Shown here: piece after piece, positions 58,214 to 64,000 of the stretch
Numbering within the stretch: the first letter of the stretch is position 1
Layout of the letters: every line of letters starts with the position of its first letter
Assembly: GCA_041920465.1 (NCBI GenBank)
Contig: JBHGXW010000024.1
Span: 1-64,000 of the forward strand
Reading direction: 5' to 3'
Source of the DNA: Brevibacillus_H sp041920465
GTDB taxonomy: Bacteria > Bacillota > Bacilli > Brevibacillales > Brevibacillaceae
DNA: 64,000 bases
Notes under the pieces: generated by a model
What the model saw: the letters and a program-made list of their open reading frames with translations, nothing else
What the model was told of the DNA's origin: nothing
Databases searched by the model: none
Translations under genes and position numbers: made by a program

Positions 58214-59439
58214 TGAATGCGAAAGAAATCCGCAAATACTTTCCTGTCCTAGATCAAGAAGTCAACGGCCATCCGCTGGTCTATCTGGATAACGGTGCTA
58301 CGTCGCAAAAACCGATTCAAGTAATTGAAGCACTTGACAAGTATTATAAAGAGTATAATTCCAACGTACACCGCGGCGTTCATACCCTGGGTACACGCGC
58401 TACCGACGGGTATGAAGGAGCACGTGAAAAAGTGCGCAAATTCATCAACGCCAAAGAAGCGGCGGAGATTGTGTTTACACGCGGAACCACGACCGCCTTC
58501 AATCTGGTGGCAAACGGCTATGTCCGCAAGTTTCTGCGTGAGGGTGACGAGATTGTTACGACCATCGTAGAACATCACAGCAACTTCATTCCTTGGCAGC
58601 AGGCGGCCAAAGCGACTGGCGCCACCTTCAAGTTCATTGACCTGGCTGAGGACGGCACCGTTACAGTGGAATCAGTGAAACAAGCGATTACCCCGAATAC
58701 GAAGTTCGTGGCAATCCACCATATCTCCAACGTATTGGGCGACATTACGCCAATCAAAGAAATTGCCGAGATTGCCCATCAAAACGGCGCGGTCCTGATG
58801 GTGGACGGGGCGCAATCGGCTCCGCACATCAAGGTGGACGTACAAGAGCTTGACTGTGATTTTTACGCATTTTCCAGCCATAAAATGTGCGGGCCTACCG
58901 GTGTTGGTGTCCTTTACGGCAAACGCGAGCTTCTGGAATTGACCGACCCGTTTGAATTTGGCGGGGAAATGATCGACTACGTAGATTTGTACGACTCGAC
59001 CTGGAAAGAGCTCCCGTGGAAGTTCGAAGGGGGAACGCCAATTATTGCCGGTGCCATCGGACTGGGAGCCGCGATCGATTTTCTGGAAGAAATCGGCATG
59101 GATGAGATTGCGAAGCACGATAAATATCTCTGCCAATATGCATTGAAACAGATGCAAGAAATAGAGGGGCTGTCGATTTACGGCCCAATTGAGAGCCGTA
59201 CCAGCCTGATTACTTTTAACTTGAGCGATGTACATCCACACGATCTTGCCACTGTACTGGACAGCTACGGCATTGCCGTTCGGGCAGGACACCACTGCGC
59301 ACAGCCTCTGATGCGCTGGCTGAAAGTATCGGCTACCGCTCGCGCCAGTTTCTATCTTTATAACACCGAAGAAGATGTGGATCGCTTGATCGCCGGGTTG
59401 AAAAAGACAAAGGAGTATTTCGGAAATGTCTTCTCTTGA
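58210..59439 (+). CDS. sufS: cysteine desulfurase SufS
   Basis: Type II cysteine desulfurase (PLP): removes sulfur from L-cysteine and hands persulfide to SufU. 409 aa; PLP Lys225 in SSHKMCGP, catalytic Cys363 in RAGHHCAQP. The ATG overlaps the sufD stop. The sufU start lies 14 bp inside its 3' end. Type II is shown by the placement of the cysteine and the SufU partner. Confidence 0.97.
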   Translation: MMNAKEIRKYFPVLDQEVNGHPLVYLDNGATSQKPIQVIEALDKYYKEYNSNVHRGVHTLGTRATDGYEGAREKVRKFINAKEAAEIVFTRGTTTAFNLVANGYVRKFLREGDEIVTTIVEHHSNFIPWQQAAKATGATFKFIDLAEDGTVTVESVKQAITPNTKFVAIHHISNVLGDITPIKEIAEIAHQNGAVLMVDGAQSAPHIKVDVQELDCDFYAFSSHKMCGPTGVGVLYGKRELLELTDPFEFGGEMIDYVDLYDSTWKELPWKFEGGTPIIAGAIGLGAAIDFLEEIGMDEIAKHDKYLCQYALKQMQEIEGLSIYGPIESRTSLITFNLSDVHPHDLATVLDSYGIAVRAGHHCAQPLMRWLKVSATARASFYLYNTEEDVDRLIAGLKKTKEYFGNVFS

Positions 59440-59857
59440 TGATTTATACCGTCGAGTGATTATGGATCATTATCAAAAGCCGCGTAATAAGGGCAAGATG
59501 GAAGAGTCGGAAGGTCTCATTATTAATCTCAATAATCCAACTTGCGGGGACAGCATTTCCTTGTCGCTGAAAGTAGAGGATGGCAAAGTGACGGATGCCA
59601 GGTTCTTGGGTGAAGGCTGTTCGATCAGCATGTCGTCCGCCTCGATGATGACAGAGGCTGTCAAAGGAAAGACGGTTGAAGAAGCGCTGAAGCTTTCGGA
59701 AATCTTTTCTGATTTGATGCAGGGCAAAGAGGTTGATGATTCCATCGACCTTGGCGATATTGAGGCGCTTTCCGGTGTGGCGAAATTCCCTGCGCGGATC
59801 AAGTGCGCGACACTGGCATGGAAAGCGCTCGAGCAGGGCATCAAGCAGGCACACTAA
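59426..59857 (+). CDS. sufU: zinc-dependent sulfurtransferase SufU
   Basis: 143 aa; ligands Cys40 (NPTCGD), Asp42, Cys65 (GEGCSIS) and Cys127 (RIKCATL) bind Zn and receive the persulfide from SufS. The Gly-Asp motif and the extra SufU insertion separate it from IscU scaffolds. It overlaps sufS by 14 bp, with AAGGAG upstream. Its presence in place of SufE is standard in Firmicutes. Confidence 0.96.
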   Translation: MSSLDDLYRRVIMDHYQKPRNKGKMEESEGLIINLNNPTCGDSISLSLKVEDGKVTDARFLGEGCSISMSSASMMTEAVKGKTVEEALKLSEIFSDLMQGKEVDDSIDLGDIEALSGVAKFPARIKCATLAWKALEQGIKQAH

Positions 59858-59881
59858 AACGAAAGACAAGGAGTGAGTAGT

Positions 59882-61279
59882 ATGGCAAAGAAAGCCCCTC
59901 AGATACAGGATTATCAATATGGGTTTCATGACCCCGATGTGTCTGTCTTTCGGACGAAAAAAGGGTTAACCCGTGAAATCGTGGAAGAAATCTCCCGCAT
60001 CAAAGGCGAACCGGAATGGATGCTGGAGTTCCGATTGAAGGCATTGGAGATTTTCAATCGCATGCCGATGCCGAAGTGGGGCGGCGATCTGGATGAGCTT
60101 GATTTCGACAGCATCACCTACTATGTAAAACCTTCGGAGAAACAAGGACGCAGTTGGGATGAGGTACCGGAAGAGATCAAAGCTACATTCGATAAGCTGG
60201 GGATTCCGGAAGCGGAGCAGAAGTTCCTGGCCGGGGTATCCGCTCAGTACGAATCCGAAGTAGTTTACCACAACATGCAGGAAGATCTGGAGAAGCTGGG
60301 CGTTCTCTTCTGCGACATGGATTCTGCCGTGAAGCTTTATCCGGAGATCGTAAAAGAATACTTCGCTACCGTTATTCCGCCGGCAGACAACAAGTTCGCG
60401 GCGCTCAACTCGGCTGTATGGTCCGGTGGTTCCTTCATTTACGTGCCAAAAGGCGTAAAAGTGGAGACACCGCTGCAAGCATACTTCCGGATCAACTCGG
60501 AGAACATGGGTCAGTTTGAGCGTACGCTGATCATCGCTGACGAAGACTCCTTCGTTCATTACGTCGAAGGCTGTACGGCGCCAATCTACAGCACAGACTC
60601 CTTGCACTCTGCGGTTGTCGAGATCATCGTCAAAGACCGTGCCCGCTGCCGTTACACGACGATCCAAAACTGGTCGACCAACGTATACAACCTCGTAACC
60701 AAACGCGCGGTTGCTTACGCTGACGCGACGATGGAATGGATTGACGGCAACATCGGGTCGAAGCTGACCATGAAATACCCGGCCGTTGTCATGAAAGGAC
60801 CGCGTGCAAAAGGTACGGTTCTCTCCATCGCCGTAGCGGGCAAAGGACAGCACCAGGATGCAGGGGCCAAAATGGTTCACCTGGCGCCTGACTGTACGTC
60901 CACCATCATTTCCAAATCCATCTCCCGCGACGGCGGTAAAGTGACTTATCGCGGATTGTCCCACTTTGGACGCAAAGCGGAAGGCTCCAAGTCCAACATC
61001 AAGTGCGACACCCTGATTTTGGATAAACTGTCTACGTCCGATACGATTCCGTACAACGAAATCTTGAACGATAACATTACTCTCGAGCACGAAGCGACTG
61101 TTTCCAAAGTATCCGAGGACCAGCTCTTCTATCTGATGAGCCGCGGTTTAACGGAGCAGGAAGCGACGGAAATGATCGTCATGGGCTTCATCGAGCCGTT
61201 CACCAAGGAACTCCCGATGGAGTATGCGGTAGAGATGAACCGTCTGATCAAGTTCGAGATGGAAGGTTCGATTGGATAA
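59882..61279 (+). CDS. sufB: Fe-S assembly scaffold SufB
   Basis: 465 aa from the ATG at 59882 (AAGGAG 7-8 bp upstream), the usual Firmicute length. It is the main scaffold of the SufBCD complex, with a beta-helix core and conserved SRGLTEQEATEMIVMGFIEPF near the C-terminus. It is the last gene of sufCDSUB; a strong terminator follows. Confidence 0.98.
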   Translation: MAKKAPQIQDYQYGFHDPDVSVFRTKKGLTREIVEEISRIKGEPEWMLEFRLKALEIFNRMPMPKWGGDLDELDFDSITYYVKPSEKQGRSWDEVPEEIKATFDKLGIPEAEQKFLAGVSAQYESEVVYHNMQEDLEKLGVLFCDMDSAVKLYPEIVKEYFATVIPPADNKFAALNSAVWSGGSFIYVPKGVKVETPLQAYFRINSENMGQFERTLIIADEDSFVHYVEGCTAPIYSTDSLHSAVVEIIVKDRARCRYTTIQNWSTNVYNLVTKRAVAYADATMEWIDGNIGSKLTMKYPAVVMKGPRAKGTVLSIAVAGKGQHQDAGAKMVHLAPDCTSTIISKSISRDGGKVTYRGLSHFGRKAEGSKSNIKCDTLILDKLSTSDTIPYNEILNDNITLEHEATVSKVSEDQLFYLMSRGLTEQEATEMIVMGFIEPFTKELPMEYAVEMNRLIKFEMEGSIG

Positions 61280-61290
61280 TTTATGAAAAA

Positions 61291-61327
61291 AGCATCACCA
61301 GATTGATTCTGGTGATGCTTTTTTTCA
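61291..61327 (+). terminator. intrinsic terminator of the suf operon
   Basis: AAAGCATCACCAG / CTGGTGATGCTTT 13-bp stem with a T run; the A run on the other side makes it usable by the convergent thi transcript too. Confidence 0.92.
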
Positions 61328-61430
61328 AACGTCATTCTTCTTTTCAGATGCTAAGATTTACGTCTTCAACGTATAAAGATCCACTGCTGCATTTCGGTAT
61401 CAGCGACAACGATTGCTCCTTTTCACTCGA

Positions 61431-62450
61431 TTATCCCCCAATATACCGATTATACAGCGTCCGGGCTGTGCTGACATCTTGAGTGCCCTGGATGATGGAA
61501 CGGCCATCGGGAAAAACCGTAAGTCGGTAATTGTTGACAGAGAAAGAGAGCAAAAACTTGTTTCGCTCCACTTTTCCTTGCATCCCCAGCGTTTCTTCGA
61601 GCCGGTCGAAATCGAGGTTTTGCTTGTGCGGCGGAGAGATTTGTACGGAATTGCGGCCGCACATGACAGTCGTTTGCGACAAATATTCTTCGGACGTTAA
61701 ATAAGGATAAGTAGGTGAATTGCCGCAGGTCGGGCAGGAGTCCTTTTTCATCTTTTGTACGTTGATTGACGAATGCTGGTTACTCCACAGCTCAAAGGAA
61801 ACAAGGGTGGGACGTAAGGAAGCAAAGTCTTCGACCAGGATTTTTAGCGCCTCCACCGTTTGATGCGCAGTGACCATCTGGACAGCAGGAGCGATAACGC
61901 CAACCGTATCGCAGGTGGCTCCACCCAGCGGAACCGCCTTAAGCAAACAGTGGAGGCAGGGAGTCTTGCCGGGAACAATCGTCATCGTTAAACCGTAGCT
62001 CCCGACACATGCTCCATAAATCCACGGGATGCCATGCTTGTGGCAGGCATCGTTGATCAGCATGCGGATTTCAAAGTTGTCGGTAGCGTCAAGCACAAGG
62101 TCTGCACCGGCGATATAATCCTCAATATTATAAGGTGCCACATCGTCAACGATCCCTTTGATCCTGGCAGCGGAATTGATCGCCTGAAGCCGCTGTTCGG
62201 CAGCGACAGCTTTGGGCAGCCGTTCAAGGGCGTCGCTCTCGGCATACAGCTGCTGCCGCTGTAGATTGCTAAGTTCCACAAAGTCCCGGTCAATGATGGT
62301 AACGCGTCCAACTCCAGCGCGGACGAGGGTTTCGGCATTGCCTGTTCCCAGAGCGCCCGCACCGATAATCACCACATGTTTTTCTGTTAATTTCTGCTGC
62401 CCCTTTGTCCCAATCGGCTGAAATAACATTTGTCTGGAGTATCGTTCCAT
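61431..62450 (-). CDS. thiF: ThiS adenylyltransferase, ThiF/MoeB family
   Basis: 339 aa from the ATG at 62450 (a GTG at 62453 is the alternative); the start overlaps the thiG stop. E1-like Rossmann motif GAGALGTGNAE, an RDFVELSNLQRQ motif, ATDNF, and zinc pairs CLHC and CPTC. It adenylates the ThiS C-terminus for sulfur transfer in thiazole synthesis. The tail of about 90 residues after the CPTC pair is not a rhodanese. Context (thiO-S-G) favours ThiF over MoeB. Confidence 0.9.
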   Translation of the reverse strand: MERYSRQMLFQPIGTKGQQKLTEKHVVIIGAGALGTGNAETLVRAGVGRVTIIDRDFVELSNLQRQQLYAESDALERLPKAVAAEQRLQAINSAARIKGIVDDVAPYNIEDYIAGADLVLDATDNFEIRMLINDACHKHGIPWIYGACVGSYGLTMTIVPGKTPCLHCLLKAVPLGGATCDTVGVIAPAVQMVTAHQTVEALKILVEDFASLRPTLVSFELWSNQHSSINVQKMKKDSCPTCGNSPTYPYLTSEEYLSQTTVMCGRNSVQISPPHKQNLDFDRLEETLGMQGKVERNKFLLSFSVNNYRLTVFPDGRSIIQGTQDVSTARTLYNRYIGG

Positions 62451-63223
62451 CACTTGACGAGGCCCTCCATTGGGCTGCTTGCCGAGGCGTAGCGTTTTTT
62501 CGGGATTCGCCCCGCTTCATAGCCAAGGCGTCCGGCTTCTATGGCAAGCTTCATCGCATGCGCCATTTTCACAGGATCTTGTGCTCCGGCAACCGCCGTG
62601 TTCAATAACACGCCGTCAGCGCCTAATTCCATCGCCTGGGCGACATCGGCAGGTGAACCGATGCCGGCGTCAATGATGACGGGTACTTTTGCTTCTTCAA
62701 TAATAAAGCTTAAATGAAGCGGATTTAAAATTCCCTGGCCGGACCCGATTGGAGAAGCGCCGGGCATTACCGCATGCGCTCCCGCTTCCTGCAGCTTGCG
62801 GGCAAGAATCGGATCGTCATTGGTATACGGTAAAACGATAAACCCTTCTTCAACCAGAATTTTGGTCGCTTCCAGCGTCGCAACCGGATCAGGCAGGAGC
62901 GTACGGGGGTCGGCGATCACTTCTACTTTAATCATGTCGCAAAGGCCCGAAGCTTTTGCCAATTTGGCAATGCGAACGGCCTCTTCCGCAGTAGTTGCCC
63001 CCGCCGTATTCGGCAGCAGTTTATATTTTTGCAAATCCAGTTTTTCCAAAAAGTTAGGCTGGCTGGCTTCATATATGTTCATGCGGCGCACGGCAAAGGT
63101 TAAGATTTCCGCTCCCGAGATGTCTACGGCTTCTTTTTGGATATCAAAGTTCGGGAATTTTCCTGTTCCCAGCAATAAGCGCGAGTTAAATTCATAAGGC
63201 CCGATTTTCAATGTGTTGTTCAT
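62450..63223 (-). CDS. thiG: thiazole synthase
   Basis: TIM-barrel enzyme joining DXP, dehydroglycine and ThiS-thiocarboxylate into thiazole phosphate. 257 aa from the ATG at 63223 (GGAGG 9 bp upstream; a TTG at 63232 is the longer option). GTGKFPNF, the Schiff-base Lys region LCDMIKVEVI and GIGSPADVAQAMELGADGVL are conserved. It follows thiS directly. Confidence 0.96.
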   Translation of the reverse strand: MNNTLKIGPYEFNSRLLLGTGKFPNFDIQKEAVDISGAEILTFAVRRMNIYEASQPNFLEKLDLQKYKLLPNTAGATTAEEAVRIAKLAKASGLCDMIKVEVIADPRTLLPDPVATLEATKILVEEGFIVLPYTNDDPILARKLQEAGAHAVMPGASPIGSGQGILNPLHLSFIIEEAKVPVIIDAGIGSPADVAQAMELGADGVLLNTAVAGAQDPVKMAHAMKLAIEAGRLGYEAGRIPKKRYASASSPMEGLVK

Positions 63224-63228
63224 ATGTA

Positions 63229-63432
63229 TCAACCTCCACCAACAAAATGTACGATTTCAATTTTATCCCCGTCAGATAATTGCGTATGGGAATGGTGCTC
63301 CTTTTCTAAAATATCCCGGTTCACTTCCACGACGACGATTTTATTTTCCAGACGAAAGTGGGCAAGCAGATCCTTCACTGTTTGAATAGAATCAGGGAGC
63401 TGCCGCTCTTCGCCATTGATGGTTAGACGCAT
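63229..63432 (-). CDS. thiS: sulfur carrier protein ThiS
   Basis: 67-aa ubiquitin-like protein ending in Gly-Gly-Gly (HFVGGG), the adenylation site for sulfur loading by ThiF; the family normally ends in Gly-Gly, so one extra Gly follows. The ATG at 63432 has GAGGTG just upstream. It lies between thiO and thiG with almost no gap, in translationally coupled order. Confidence 0.93.
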   Translation of the reverse strand: MRLTINGEERQLPDSIQTVKDLLAHFRLENKIVVVEVNRDILEKEHHSHTQLSDGDKIEIVHFVGGG

Positions 63433-63437
63433 CTTGC

Positions 63438-64000
63438 TCACCTCGATCCATGGAAAGATTCAATAGGGTGGGCTAACGGCTCACCCATGATTAATTGGCT
63501 GACAATTTCCCCGGTAATGGGGCTTAACAGGATTCCGTTGCGGTAGTGGCCGGTTGCCAGCACCAGATTTTTGTATGTGGAATGGCGGCCCAAGAAAGGC
63601 AGCATATTCTGCGTCTGCGGCCTTAAACTGGCCCACATCGTTTCCATTTCATAGTTTTTCAGTTCCGGAATCAAGCGTACGGCTCTTTCAGTCAATTTTT
63701 GAATGCCGTCAAGGGTAAGGCGTTTATCAAAACCGGCTTCTTTCACGGAAGCGCCGATGATCATCCGTCCTCCCGATTTAGGCACAACATAGCATCCGTG
63801 GGAGAAGATCGTTCGCTTGATCGGCAGCTTGTGGGCAATAACAGAAAAACATTCGCCTTTGATCGGTTCCACGGGCAGGTCGATGCCAAATCTTCTTGCC
63901 AACACGCCGCTCCAGGCTCCGGCAGCCAGCACAATGTCATCGCATGGAAAAACTCCCCTGGAAGTTTTTACGCCAATGATATGCTCTTGCTCCCTCACAA
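63438..64000 (-). CDS. thiO: glycine oxidase ThiO, 3' part only
   Basis: FAD-dependent oxidation of glycine to iminoglycine for thiazole synthesis. Only the C-terminal ~187 residues are in the window; the 5' end lies beyond position 64000. It has VLAAGAWSG, SHGCYVVPKSGGRMIIGASV and GHYRNGILLSPITG, all typical of the DAO/ThiO family. Its stop lies 6 bp before the thiS ATG. The true start cannot be given. Confidence 0.88.
   Translation of the reverse strand, partial: VREQEHIIGVKTSRGVFPCDDIVLAAGAWSGVLARRFGIDLPVEPIKGECFSVIAHKLPIKRTIFSHGCYVVPKSGGRMIIGASVKEAGFDKRLTLDGIQKLTERAVRLIPELKNYEMETMWASLRPQTQNMLPFLGRHSTYKNLVLATGHYRNGILLSPITGEIVSQLIMGEPLAHPIESFHGSR

Noticed and set aside
59966..61090. 374-codon minus-strand frame opposite sufB
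   Set aside because: Shadow of sufB; wholly inside a well-supported gene and without a ribosome site.
1..64000. CRISPR arrays, tRNA, rRNA, prophage genes, replication origin
   Set aside because: Looked for regular spaced repeats, tRNA-like cloverleaf sequences and phage or DnaA-box clusters; none was seen.

Overview
The window looks like chromosomal DNA of an aerobic, motile, endospore-forming member of the Bacillales. Most genes have ordinary Firmicute Shine-Dalgarno sites and a moderate base composition. Spore coat CotF-type proteins, a standalone CheY, two chemoreceptors, a T-box, two SAM-I riboswitches, a FadR-type operator and a SufCDSUB operon with SufU all point that way. The gene sets (fadNAE, mtnKA / mtnWXBD, ykuUV-like, bmrCD-like, thiOSGF) resemble Bacillus subtilis, but the order and the class-2 PyrD suggest a deeper lineage such as the Alicyclobacillaceae (Effusibacillus/Tumebacillus). 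That placement is inference. No tRNA, rRNA, CRISPR array, prophage or complete insertion sequence was seen.

Layout. 1-443: an unassigned structured RNA ending in a U run. 0.4-6 kb: an exported three-module NlpC/P60 protein, an HD-GYP-like protein, CheY and a Cache chemoreceptor. 6-9 kb: an IS3-family scar, then an AdeR-like activator and alanine dehydrogenase. 8.9-12 kb: pyrD, panE and ispH on one strand. 12-15 kb: an MFS transporter overlapping a cupredoxin-fold gene that has lost its copper ligands, two coat proteins and a P-loop protein of unknown role. 15.2-18.9 kb: proBAC under a proline T-box. 20.1-25.8 kb: fadN-fadA-fadE behind a FadR-type operator. 26-27.5 kb: a multi-pass membrane MCP. 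27.5-34.2 kb: the whole methionine salvage pathway as two divergent operons, each with its own SAM-I riboswitch; the rightward one starts with a DUF1722-like gene. 34-43 kb: a GNAT acetyltransferase, a heterodimeric ABC exporter, an MFS exporter, a frameshifted SGNH hydrolase, an orphan GlnQ-type ATPase, a deacetylase and a DUF2797 protein. 43.5-48.9 kb: an ArsC/Spx-like protein, an aminotransferase, YkuU/YkuV-like redox proteins, gcvH, a zinc-finger protein, a VOC protein and an SCP2-like protein. 49-53.5 kb: an IS605-like end, an aldo-keto reductase with Cys-rich tail, an M20 amidohydrolase and pckA with a CcpN-type site. 53.6-55.2 kb: mntH with two MntR-like boxes. 55.3-61.3 kb: a DUF1802 gene and sufCDSUB, which share an unusual tandem direct repeat in their leaders. 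61.4 kb to the end: thiF, thiG, thiS and the 3' part of thiO on the minus strand.

Together the genes cover fatty-acid oxidation feeding gluconeogenesis (fadNAE, pckA), sulfur handling (methionine salvage, Suf, thiamine thiazole), proline synthesis, and redox and metal control. Nothing here is a clear new defence or mobile system. The best candidates for undescribed biology are the DUF1722-like gene whose 5' coding sequence contains the riboswitch terminator, the tandem repeat shared by DUF1802 and suf, the 220-nt structured RNA at the left edge, and two proteins built on folds that have lost their active-site residues.
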